Positions 31,747 to 41,549 of a stretch of 64,000 nucleotides of DNA are shown here, piece after piece. The notes beneath the pieces are model-generated. The model saw only the letters and a program-made list of their open reading frames with translations. It was not told the origin of the DNA and ran no database searches. Position 1 is the first letter of the stretch, and each line of letters starts with the position of its first letter. The position numbers and the translations under genes are program-made. This DNA is from Massospora cicadina (taxonomy: Eukaryota > Entomophthoromycota > Entomophthoromycetes > Entomophthorales > Entomophthoraceae), in assembly GCA_022478985.1 (NCBI GenBank), contig JAKSZP010000001.1, positions 558,001-622,000 on the forward strand, in the 5' to 3' direction.

Positions 31747-32752
31747 TGTAAGTCCCAAGGAATGTCCTCTGGGCGTTGATTGGGCCACCTTTCTGTTCCT
31801 GAGCAAGAAAGTACCAAAGAGGATGGCCATACCCCTCGTTACTCAGGGCGATCTCACTCGCGTGGTAGATGAGCGTTAAAAATAGCCCTTCAGCTTCAGA
31901 TCCTGCTTCTAGTACTTGCACTCTCCTCAGCAGAACTGTTATGAAGAATTAGTAAAATCTCTGCTGAGATCACTGAAATGGAACTGGTCACAACTATTTG
32001 AGCGGCAATCAGCAGGATACTTGGATTTCAAATGGTCAAAGAGGTATGAAGGCTGATTTATTAGCTGGAACGCCCAACAGTTGCAATTCAGTTTACATGA
32101 TGATCAAAAATCTTCCCCCTCTCAAATCCGTCAGGCATCAACCCCAATGGGCAGCTTCCTGCTGGAAAATCGGGAATCGCGCCTGATGCAATACCACTGA
32201 CTACAACTTGGCTCATCACCAAATTCTGCAATGTCAGCTCCCCAGGGAACTAACCCTCCTATTCCCAAATAGTTCACCTCTTAGGTTGAACTGACCGCAA
32301 CTCAGCCTGCTGCCAAACTTAGCGATGTCAGTTCCCAGGGAACTAACCCGCCCATTTCTGAATAGTTCACCATTTAGTTCGATCTGACCAAAACTTGGCT
32401 CGTCGCCAAATTTTGCAATGTTGGTCCCTAGGGAACTAACCCGCCCATTCCCAAATAGTTCACCACTTAGGTAGAACTTGCGGAACCCAATCCCAGCTTA
32501 TTTTCCCCAAAATTGACGAATATTTAATTGGGTGCATCGCACTGAGAAAATTGTTGGTCAATTCTCTTCCCTTAAATTTTCTAAAAAAACACCCTCCCCC
32601 AAATTTCCGTTATCTGTTGAGATTTAAGTTCCCTTTCAGTTCCATATCCGTCATACCAGCAGCAGTGCCCCTGGCATTCTGGTTCACCACTTGGATGCTC
32701 CGGCATCCAGGCTGGTAGGCCAGTCTATTTTCTACTTGCTAACTGCCTGACA
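31747..32752 (+). repeat. 5' LTR of mini-A
   Basis: It runs TGTAAGTCCCAAGG to CTGACA. It carries a tandem array at 32228-32480, TATTTAA at 32521-32527 and the self-primer GTTGGTCAATT at 32553-32563, 32 bp apart. Confidence 0.92.
32228..32480 (+). repeat. Tandem array in the U3 of the mini-A LTR, period about 94 bp
   Basis: About 2.7 units start near 32230, 32325 and 32419. Each contains ATGT-AG--CCC-AGGGAACTAACC, then AATAGTTCACC and AACTGACC. The same array is in the 3' LTR at about 33835-34090. Element A's LTR (10240-10440) has fewer, more diverged units. It lies just upstream of the TATA box, where it could act as an enhancer. Confidence 0.75.
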
Positions 32753-33350
32753 TAACTGACCAACCATCAATATCTACCATTTCCACCTTCCTCGCAGATA
32801 TTGGTGCAGCAATGGTCCCTCCTTTCCAACTGAATCAAGTTGTAAAGAAGATTATCCCTTTCCACATTAGCCCCATCCCACTCAAAGCTCCAAACCCATA
32901 CCCCATAGTTGCCACAGCTACCTTGCCCATATCATTAGAGTCTGACATCTCAACTTGCAATGAGTTTGTCCTCCAAAGCCCAGTAGTTTCCCAGCTGTCA
33001 CCCTTCAAAGGTGAAATCCCTATGGAACTGGAACTGACTATCATCAAAAATGGGGAAGAGGCAAAGGAAGAAGTTATCCCGGCATCCCAGAAATTGTGAC
33101 GTTCCATCCAATATCTTATGGCTTGGAAAAAATATCTGGCCTATAAGAACAGTTGGGGCAAGATGCGCGATGGCGCGAATTGCATGAACCTGGATGAAAC
33201 ATTCCACATATCCCACCCTAAGACTCTCCCTTTCCCCAAAAAAACCTGCATCAGTAATGGCGATCAAGTCACCCAAGGCGCACAAGAAGGTGGCTCTCGT
33301 ACAGCTTCCCAGTGATGAGGCTCTTCTCTTGAAAAAAAAGGAAAGGGTAA
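32753..33350 (+). pseudogene. Mini-A internal region with chromodomain remnant
   Basis: PBS-like AACTGACCAAC at 32754-32764 differs from the exact self-primer complement at one base. The frame from 32812 (MVPPFQLNQVVKK, to EEVIPASQKL) fuses the leader to the integrase tail. After a stop at 33097 the chromodomain continues as QYLMAWKKYLAYKNSWGKMRD and TFHISHPKTLPFPKK. Trp, Lys, Tyr and Asn-Ser-Trp of the aromatic cage region remain recognisable. The polypurine tract is at about 33331-33348. Confidence 0.8.
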
Positions 33351-34360
33351 TGTATGTCCCAAGGAATGTCCTCTGGGCGTTGATTGGGCCACCTTTCTGT
33401 TCCTGAGCAAGAAAGTACCAAAGAGGATGGCCATACCCCTCATTACTCATGGCAATCTCGCTCGCGTGGTAGATGAGCGCTGGAAAATAGCCCTCCAGTT
33501 TCAGATCCCGCTTCTAGTACTTGCACTCTCCTCAGCAGAACGTTATGAGGAATTAGTAAAATCTGTGCTGAGATCACTGAAATGGAACTGGTCGCAACTA
33601 ATTTGAGCGGCAATCAGCTGGATACTCAGATTTCAAATGGTCGAAGAGGTATGAAGGCTGATCTATCAGCTGGAACGCCCAACAGTTGCAATTCAGTTTA
33701 CATGATAATCAAAAATCTTCCCCCTCCCAAATCCATCAGGCATCACCCCCGATCAGCAGCTTCCTGATGGAAAATTTGGCGTCACACCTGATGCAATACC
33801 ACTGACCTCAACTTGGCTCATCACCAAATTCTGCAATGTCAACCCCCCAGGGAACTAACCCTCCTATTCCCAAATAGTTCACCTCTTAGGTTGAACTGAC
33901 CGCAACTCAGCCTGCTGCCAAACTTAGCGATGTCAGTTCCCAGGGAACTAACCCGCCCATTTCTGAATAGTTCACCATCTAGGTCGATCCAACTGAAACT
34001 CAGCTCGTCACCAAATTTTGCAATGTTGGTCCCCAGGGAACTAACCCGCCCATTCTGAATAGTTCACCACTTAGGTCGAACTTGTGGAACCTGATCCTGG
34101 CTTATTTTCCCCAAAATTGATGACTATTTAATCGGGTGCATTGCACTGAGAAAACTGTTGTTCAATTCTCCTTCCTTAAATTTTCTAATAAAAACACCCT
34201 CCCCCAAATTTCCGTTTTTATCCGTTGAGATTTAAGTTCCCTTCCAGTTCCATATCCCTCATACCAGAAGCAGTGCCCCAGGCATTCTGGTTCACCACTT
34301 GGATGCTCCAGCATCCAGGCCAGCAGGCCGGTCTATTTTCTACTTGCCGTCTGCCTGACA
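33351..34360 (+). repeat. 3' LTR of mini-A
   Basis: It runs TGTATGTCCCAAGG to CTGACA. TATTTAA is at 34125-34131 and the self-primer GTTGTTCAATT (one mismatch) at 34157-34167, again 32 bp apart. It is followed directly by the right TSD CTCTA. Confidence 0.92.
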
Positions 34361-34743
34361 CTCTATGAACATATTTTATACCAAGTTGGTGGCTAAGCTT
34401 CTGTTGAAACCAGATGTGGACCATCGAGTAGTATATGGGACCATGAGGGCAGATAGCACTGTGCCTGAAGGAGCATATAGTGTATTGCCTTTACGATTTG
34501 GGTCATTCTGGGCTTCTTCTCCAGCGGTGTTTCTGCCAAATAACAACTATGACATGTAATTGGTGCAGCATTTATAAGGAAATTTGGTGTTGTGATAAAT
34601 ATGGGTGGAGGAAACTCTTAATATTTTAGGACAACAGATCCCCATATATTTTAACGCTTGTGGAATCCCAACAGATCTGTTCTGCTCTAGTCAAATCAAT
34701 CTAGTGTACAGCAACGAATTGATTCCTATTTTGATAAAGATGA

Positions 34744-35181
34744 ATGATGTGGCGAACCAGAGACCTACCCAACCAGATTTATGAGCACAAATGGATCCCA
34801 CTTTGGGAAGCGAGTGCTTTATGCCTACCATCTGCACACCAGTACATAGTAGGGACTGAGCTAAAAATCGATGTCCCTAAAGGGCTTTATGGGGGGATTA
34901 TGGCGCCTCAACAGTACTCATGGCTTGAACCACATGTGGCTCCAGGGCTACTCCTCACTGGGAATGGGGAAATGAAGGTGCTTCTAGCGAATTTACAAAA
35001 GGAGACAATAAGGATCCAGTGGCACCAAGTGGTGACTTACCTACACTTAGAACCTATAGAGGAAGTTCGCTGTATTCATGATTTTGGCTCATGGGAGAAT
35101 CTCAGAATACCAACAAGCTCATTGTTCAGCATATTGAAAGTGGTTCCACAGGAAGTACTTAAGGAATTAATGTCAGAATAG
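34744..35181 (+). pseudogene. Element C dUTPase-like segment between protease and RT
   Basis: The 145-codon frame reads WEASALCLPSAHQYIVGTEL, KIDVPKGLYGGIMAPQQYS, LEPHVAPGLLLTGNGEMKVLL and NLQKETIRIQWHQVVTYLHL. In trimeric dUTPases the order is v-x-T-G-x-x-x-x-I-P-x-G-y-y-G-x-I, then G-V-I-D-x-D-Y-x-G-E-x-x-V-x-L-x-N, then a strand ending G-x-x-x-A-Q-L. The fold pattern is clear by eye, but the catalytic Asp and Tyr of motif 3 are absent here. Elements B and G carry the same segment at the same place. The family call is inference from pattern. Confidence 0.55.
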
Positions 35182-35199
35182 CAAGATAAGGCTGTGGCA

Positions 35200-35990
35200 T
35201 TATTTGAAAGGTTTCAAATATTTTTGCACATAACAATCATGATTTGGGGTATGCTCAAGGGGTGGTACACAGATAGATATGAGGATCACCCTCCCATTTG
35301 ATTGCGACCTTTTAGATGATCAAAAGTGGCGGAAGAGGTTGTATCAGACGAGGTGTATAACTTATCATACAAGGGATGCTAGAACCATTAAACAGTCCAT
35401 GAGCTTCACCTGTGCTCATTATAAAGAAAAAAGATGGCACGAATTGAGTGGTTATTGACTATTGCAAACTTAATAGTGTAACAAAAAAGATTCCTACCCT
35501 CTTCTGCGGATTAATGAAGCATTGGAATGATTGGGTGGGGCGAATTATTTTTCTGCAATGGATCTGATCTTGGGGTATTGGCAGATTGATTTTCCATCAG
35601 TGGAATAGGAGAAATGCACAATCATCACTTCAAAAGGGTATTTTAGAAGACTCGCATACCACAAGGGTTTTGCAACGCCCCGCTACATTCCAATGTGCCA
35701 TGGATACGATTTTAGGTGACTTGAAGCTTTCCTGCGTCTTAGTTTACCTCAATGATAACATTGTGTTCTCATGGACGTTTACAGAGCATCTTGCCAACTT
35801 GGAACAAGTGTTCTGTCACCTCTCTACCACTAATATCAAAATTAAGCCTTGGAAGTTCCATTTCTTTAAAAAACAATTATAATATCTCAGGTTCGTCATG
35901 GATTTAAATGGGCTTAAACCACAGCCAGCTAAAGTAGAAGCGATAAGCAAGATGACTCGCCCAGGTAATAAGCGGTACATTTAAGTGTTT
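35200..35990 (+). pseudogene. Element C reverse transcriptase
   Basis: The N-terminal part is badly broken (IIKKKDGTN-VVIDY-KLN in shifting frames near 35415-35480). The clear block is 35655-35882: ATFQCAMDTILGDLKLSCVLVYLNDNIVFS and FTEHLANLEQVFCHL. The catalytic box is Y-L-N-D; the first Asp codon is AAT (35751-35753). The thumb (GLKPQPAKVEAISKM, VFLGMVRYY) extends to about 36015. Confidence 0.85.
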
Positions 35991-36541
35991 CTGGGGATGG
36001 TCAGGTACTACTAACGGTTCATTCCAAATTTCAGTTGCATCAGGGCCCCTCTTTTTGATTTGTTAAAGAAAAATGCTTCTTTTGATTGGACGGAGAGATA
36101 CCAGAACGCTTTCAATGTGTTAAAAAATGCATTAGCAAGCGCACCCATTTTTCAATATCACAAACTCAAACAAACAGTTATATTACATACAGACTCATCC
36201 CTCTCTGCTATAGGGCATTATTATCCCAGAAGGACGACGATGGCGTGTAGCATCCTGTCACATTTTGTAGTTGAAGCTTGAACTGTCACAAACGAAATTA
36301 CATTGTGACCAAGTGTGAGAGTTTAGCGGTGATCTACACTTACAGACAGTTTTGGGTATATCTACATGGGGTAATATTCCAAGTAGTGATGGATCACGCT
36401 TTCTTATGCTGGCTGCAGAATCTGCATGAACTAGAAGGATGGCTCGCACATTAGGCACTGAAGCTCCACATGTACAATTTTGAGATTATACACCATCTGG
36501 GAGAAAAACATTAAAATTCAGATTGTCTTTCCCAGCTGCCA
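35991..36541 (+). pseudogene. Element C RNase H
   Basis: The connection reads PLFDLLKKNASFDWTERYQNAF (36045-36110). The RNase H core reads VILHTDSSLSAIGHYYPR near 36178-36230, with the catalytic Asp. Later parts, VMDHAFLCWLQNLHE and WLAH-ALKLHMYNFEIIHHLGE, are in shifted frames to about 36510. Confidence 0.75.
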
Positions 36542-37750
36542 ATGGTCTTAATTACGGTGGATTTAGATGACATAATTTATGAGAAGATGTTGGCAAACAA
36601 ATACCAGGATGAGCTGCCACAGGTGCTCAAGGTATTAGATGGGCTCAGGGAGGATACTTTTCTATGTGAGGGGGAACTATATAAGTGGATCAGAGACTTG
36701 ACACTGAGTTTCCCAAAACCTTCAGCTAGACCAACGATTTTTATGAATGCTCATCCTGCTTTAGGACATGGAGGATTTCGGAAAACGTTAGATTTTTTGC
36801 GACCCCATTACTACTAGGAAAGCATGCATTACTATGTATTGGAAATGGTTAGTTGTTGCCATCAGTGTCAAGTGGAAAGCTCATCCACAAGTAGGCCACA
36901 TATCAGCTGGTTAAACCCCTGTTCGCCAGGAACATCATTTCCATTGATGTAGTGGGACATCTGCCGACTTGCGCCAATTGACTAAGTATATAATTCTTGC
37001 CATTGATGAATTGACTTGATGGGTGGAGGCCAGGGCCACTAACAACTTGAACTTGGTCACCATGCCAAGTTTATTCTGGAGTGTGATATACAGTGACATA
37101 GCTGCCCGCAGTTCATTCTAATGGACAACAGAACCAATTTCACTTTGCACATCCTGCTGAAGTTGAACGATTTGATGGCAATCCATGGGTTTTTGACCAC
37201 CCTCTATCATCCGACATCAAATGGAATGGTGGAGCAGGTAACGGAACCCTAGTGAACATACTCCATAAATTGGTAAAGTATCTACCCTCAGAATGGAGTG
37301 CCCTTCTACCTACAGCTGTGTTCACGTAAAATATCAGCTATCATTCGTCCACTGGTAAGAGCCCTTTCCAACTGCTGTATGGTCAACATCTGGCTCTGCC
37401 TGCCCTGATTTAATCGCGTGTAGAGGACACTGGTAGTGTGGACTCTTAGAGATTTTTGAAGAATCTTACGGATACATTGATAAAGTTGCAAATGGAAGCC
37501 TACTCTATAAGCTTGGACAAGAAGATTTGTGATTAGGCAGCCAATCAGAAGAGATAGAGAAGACTTCCGCTGTATGCTGTAGGAGATCATTTCTTATTCC
37601 ATGACTCAAGGATTTGGGCGTAAAAATAAGCTCCCCAACATCTGAGCTGGGCCGTTTGAGTAAATTGAGAAGACTGGCATTGATGTCTACACTATTAAGG
37701 AACCTGCGAGGGGTCATATTATCAACCAAGTTCACATAAAGTTCCTTGAG
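36542..37750 (+). pseudogene. Element C integrase
   Basis: A linker precedes the zinc head NAHPALGHGGFRKTLDFLRPHYY (36746-36817) and SCCHQCQVESSST near 36855. The core includes ISIDVVGHLPT (36940-36970), LMDNRTNFTLHILLKLNDLM (37117-37180) and TSNGMVEQVT near 37215. The C-terminus has KSPFQLLYGQHLALPALI and, near 37590-37740, the GPY/F-like end. It closely matches D and G. No chromodomain. Confidence 0.8.
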
Positions 37751-37792
37751 CATATAAACAGTAAGAGCCTATCCTTTCTCTCAAGGGGGTAA

Positions 37793-38266
37793 TTTTGGGA
37801 AGTTGATATGACTGGAAGATATGCTACCCATACTGGCAGATCAAAGTGGGAATCGAAACAAGTCTCAAGATTGACAGAAAAGGTATATGGATAGTAATTT
37901 ATCGAAATGTCAACCATTTGGCGAATTGAGGGGAATTACAGCGAGATTTAGATATAAATGGTAACTTCTAGAAAAAGGAAAACAGAAGACCACCAAGAGG
38001 AGGATTCATCCAGCTTGGGGAACTGAGATTTAAAGAGTCATATAGAGGATTGAATAGTAAGTCTTTACCATGATTAGGTTGTTGTAGATAAGTCTGCAAT
38101 TAGTATAAAGTTAATAAAGGTCAATTAAGGGGCGATTGCTCCATATATAGTATATAAAGTTTTATTAAAGTTGGAGATCTTCATATTGTCTGATTTGGTT
38201 GCTCAGTGGCTAATACCCTGTGCAAACTGACTCGTTGTAATCAAGCCTTTATGCTGAGAAATAACA
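37793..38266 (+). repeat. 3' LTR of element C
   Basis: It follows CAAGGGGGTAA. The start aligns with TGTTGGGATTCTGATATGACTGGA-type LTR starts of D and G; it ends GAGAAATAACA. It matches the two 5' LTR pieces at 23079-23353 and 28660-28811. Next come CCTTG (38267-38271), the predicted right TSD, and RT coding sequence of element F. Confidence 0.88.
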
Positions 38267-39110
38267 CCTTGACAATATCAATGTTTTTTCTAAAACCTTT
38301 TCTGAGCACCTTGATCTTCTAGAAGCAGTATTACACCAGCTCGCCGAGGAAAACATTAAGATTAAGCCTCATATTTGTAACTTCTTCAAGGACCAGTTGG
38401 AAAACCTGTGGTTTGTGGTAGACTCCAAAGGGTTAAAGCCACTGCCAGCTAAGGTGGAGGCCATCCAAATAATGATTACACCTGATAGTAATCATGGCAT
38501 ACAGATATTTTCTGAATGGTCAACTTCTAACGGCGCTTCATCCCTAACTTCATTTGTATTGGGGGCCTACTGTTTGGTCTGTTAATAAGGATGCCATGTT
38601 CAAAAGGACAAAACGCCAATAATACTCCTTTGACGCACTTTGGATGGCACTGTTCAGTGCATTGGTGCTACACTATCTGAACTTGATAAAAAGTTTATTA
38701 TACAGACAGATGCAGCCCTTTCCACTGTTGAGGCGGTTCTTTCCCAGAAAGACAATAAAGGGGAGGAGCATCCCGTCGCTTACTACAGTTAAAGCCTGAA
38801 TTGCCATGAGCATAATTATACCGTGACTGAGCAAAAGTGCTTAGTGGTGATTTTAAGCATATAAGCTTTTTTGGGCCTTCTTGTATGGGTTGAAGTTTAG
38901 TCATAAGGGATCATGCTTCATTATACTGGTTGCAGAACTTCATGGAGCCTGAAGGGCGTCTAGCTCGTTGGGTTCTTAAGCTGCAGACTTATGACTTCAA
39001 GATCCTCAACCAATTAGGAGAAAATATCAGAATGACAACTGCTTATCTAGATTTCCAACCTCTGCTGAAACGGCATATCTCAGCTTTGTGATGTGTGATA
39101 AGATACACAA
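38267..39110 (+). pseudogene. Element F RT (second half) and RNase H
   Basis: It starts inside the RT catalytic box, LDNINVFSKTFSEHLDLLEAVLHQL, with the second Asp as AAT (38274-38276). The first half of the RT should lie beyond the left window edge, before the truncated C 5' LTR. The thumb reads GLKPLPAKVEAIQIM. RNase H reads FIIQTDAALSTVEAVLSQKD and EHPVAYYS, then NYTVTEQKCL, at 38690-38850. Frames are broken throughout. Confidence 0.8.
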
Positions 39111-40040
39111 TGGAAATATGATGATGAACCACCCAAGTAATATAAATATTTAATAAGATGCGAGCAAATACCTTCCAATGAAATTTGGGACCTTTACAAG
39201 CGGATTGGCGATTCTACAGTGAATTTCTGCGACCTTTGACATGGCGAGTATAGTTAGGAGTCCACAAGGCAGTCAGACATGGTAGCATGCGCAAGATTTT
39301 GAAATTGATGCATCCTCAGTATTACTGGGAAAGCATGAACCTCGTTGTGCTTGTAACTATTTCCAGTTGCCACCAGTGCCAAGTGAAAAAGCCATTCTTC
39401 CAGAAGACCTTATACCAGTTTGTGAAACCATATTTTACTTGACCTACATTTTCTTCTGATGTTGTTGACCCTCTGTGAATAGGATGTTTTAGTCCAAGTA
39501 CACTCTGGTGGCGATCAACCACTTGACCAGGTGGTTTGAAGCGTGGTAAATACTGGATTCAGGGGCAGTCACAGTGGCCAAGTTCTTAATGGAATGTATT
39601 ATCCAATGACATAGCTTCCCTCAGTTCATTCTTACGAAATAATGGAACCAACTTCAACTCATACATCCTTCCAAAGTTGAATGAGCTAATGGGCATCCTG
39701 GGGTTCTGATGACCCCATACCACCCTGAGTCCAACATAATGGTCAAACGGTTAATGGGACATCGGTGAACATCTTCCAGAAGCTGTTAACTGGTAAGCCC
39801 TCTTATTAGAGTTCCCTCTTGTCTAATGCTATTTTTGCTTATAACATTAGCTATCATTCCACCACAGGGAAAAGCCCCTACAAATTATATGAATGACACC
39901 CTGATCTTCCAGCATTGCTCTATTTGTGCATAGAAGATACTGGTGGAATAATTTACCTGCTATTACTTTTTTTATTTTGCTGACATGTTAATCAAGTTGC
40001 AAACAAAAGCAAACTCCTTTATCTTACTAAAAAAGTTCAA
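39111..40040 (+). pseudogene. Element F integrase, cut by LINE-1 copy 3
   Basis: Landmarks, in broken frames: HKAVRHGSMRKILKLMHPQYYW (about 39267-39330), SSCHQCQVKKPFFQKTLYQF, SDVVDPL near 39455, a degraded LTK-NGTNFNSYILPKLNELM near 39630-39690, and the C-terminal MLIKLQTKANSFI at about 39985. The sequence stops at 40040, within the region that reads SLAKRIKSQAADQV in element D. Its continuation does not reappear on the other side of the LINE. Confidence 0.75.
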
Positions 40041-40134
40041 GAATTTTCTCTCTCGTTGCAATCACTTTTGCAACCCATTCAATTCAAGTCTGAATCTAGT
40101 TTGATAATCTCATAGAGGAGATTAGTCTGAGCCC

Positions 40135-41484
40135 ATGTCAGAAAGCAGTTGGGCAAGTAAGGTAAGAGGAGCAGGTGGGAGGCCTGCAGCCTCAAATGTT
40201 CGAAAACGCCCTGGAGAAACTGGTGTAATAGAAAATTTTTTTATAAAACTTGCGGTCACTATTTCCCCAGAAATTCTCACTTGGAAAGCACGATGCAACC
40301 AGTACATCAATACGCCGCACTCCCAGCCACTTTCGTTGGTGGAATACGGAGTCCGCGTGTTTCTGGACATCCAACAAATGGCTTTATGGGAAAAATTTGT
40401 GGGGATGTGCACACTCTTTTCCTGACCGCGGTGTATGTCGCACCTCACTCCATGTCATGTGGTTGGCTGGACCTAGGTTTTGAAAACAAAGAGGCAGCAG
40501 ATGAGGCTGCAGCGGTGCTCATAGTGATTGACCTCCCCAAAGGGCAACGGGTAGTTGAAACAAAACGCACTAGATGGACAAAATCCAACCAAATTTTCCT
40601 CACGTTTGACTTTTTGCCTACTACGGTAAAACGTGACATTTTGGAGCAACACCTGAAAGATGGTCTTGCCATCTACGGCGAAATACAATCTTTTTAAAAT
40701 GCAACGCTTTATGCTGATGCCACACCTGTGCACCGCAAAGCCATTGCAGTTCTGACCCCAACCGAGGAGATCACAAAGGACCTAACCCAGATCCCGCACT
40801 CCACTTTTATTAATATTGAAGGGCATACCACCCACCCTTTCCAGGTGACTGTGGACAGCGCGCCCCCTATCTGCACCCACTGTGACGTATTCAGCCATAA
40901 GGCACATGCATGCCCCATCAAAGAGGGCGTCACATTCCAAGAGACCCCTCGGCGGCCATGGCCAGCGGAGAGGTGCTCTACAAACCAACTGTAACACCAA
41001 AGAGGCTTTCCCGTGGGGAGCACAAGGTTGCTACCTACTGGTAAAGCCTATTTCCCTGCAAGAGTGGAAGAAGGCCAAGCGGGCCTGCAGGGCCATGTCC
41101 AAGGAAGCGGCCAAAGTCACCACCGCTATCCCACACTCACAACGCCAGGAGGACATTGAAACCTTCATGGCGGAAGCAAATCAGGAATCCATCAACCAAT
41201 CAGATTGGGAATCCCATGCCGATTGGGCCACTCAATCTGAGGATCTGATGGGGGACTCTATCTCACCTAATCATTACATCCAAGCTCTAGTTGAAACTGA
41301 CTTAAGCCCATCCCAACTGAAAAAAAATTTCGACCCGCTCAATGGTGCACTGAACTCATCTGCACCGCAAAAAATTCGTCTGACGTTGGGAAAACAAAAA
41401 GTGAAGGCAAAAGCCAACGCGAACCTTTCTGCTAAAATTAACAAAACCACTGATAGTGTTGCTGCAAACACCCAGCTGCTGTGA
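40135..41484 (+). pseudogene. LINE-1 copy 3 ORF1, CCHC protein
   Basis: It starts MSESSWASKVRGAGGRPAA at 40135. It runs through VTISPEILTWKARCNQYINT and shifts frame near 40420. It resumes with YVAPHSMSCGWLDLGFENK and TRWTKSNQIFLTFDFLP, and stops at 40696. The knuckle near 40875-40918 reads CTHCDVFSHKAHACP, a complete C-x2-C-x4-H-x4-C, the best of the three copies. The tail has SLQEWKKAKRACRAMSKEAAK, then LGKQKVKAKANANLSAKINK, and ends at the TGA at 41482. Confidence 0.88.
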
Positions 41485-41549
41485 AGGCCCATGGGGATCT
41501 AGAGGAGGCTAGTGGGCCTGGGTGCCCACCCCCTCGCACCTAAGGTGCA

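Larger units (their letters stand above)
31747..34360 (+). mobile_element. Mini-A: non-autonomous, internally deleted chromovirus element
   Basis: Two LTRs of about 1 kb (31747-32752 and 33351-34360) surround only 598 bp. TSD CTCTA at 31742-31746 and 34361-34365. LTRs are of the A family. The internal part keeps the PBS and leader (32753-33000) and then the integrase tail with chromodomain (33000-33340); protease, RT, RNase H and most of integrase are gone. The intact TSD shows that it moved in this form, presumably with enzymes supplied by a relative. The LTRs look over 90% identical by eye. Confidence 0.92.
31690..34560 (+). pseudogene. Element C protease, split by mini-A
   Basis: The left part ends CTIIDMGASM at 31746 (Asp-Met-Gly in place of Asp-Thr-Gly). 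Mini-A is inserted within the next codons. The right part resumes at 34366 as NIFYTKLVAKLLLKPDVDHRVVYG and runs to VFLPNNNYDM at about 34557, the end of the protease body. Removing mini-A and one CTCTA copy joins the two in frame, which is strong support for both calls. Confidence 0.85.
28812..37792 (+). mobile_element. Ty3/gypsy element C, internal region
   Basis: A variant tRNA-type PBS (TGTTGCTCACTACAGGGG, 28813-28830) follows the 5' LTR. Order: gag (28930-31230), protease (31690-31746, resumed at 34366), dUTPase-like segment (34744-35181), RT, RNase H, integrase (to about 37750), and a polypurine tract (CAAGGGGGTAA, 37782-37792). Mini-A splits the protease. The element sits in the RT of F; the five bases after its 3' LTR are CCTTG. 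Heavily decayed. Its relatives in the window are D, F and G. Confidence 0.88.

Noticed and set aside
31747..34360. Tandem duplication of about 1.6-kb period
   Set aside because: The repeated halves are LTRs: shared TG...CA-type ends, PBS and polypurine tract inside, and a CTCTA duplication outside.
37000..38266. Chromodomain in element C or G
   Set aside because: The integrase C-termini of B, C, D and G end in a GPY/F-like module close to the polypurine tract, with no Y-L-V-x-W-x-G-Y...E-N-S-W pattern.
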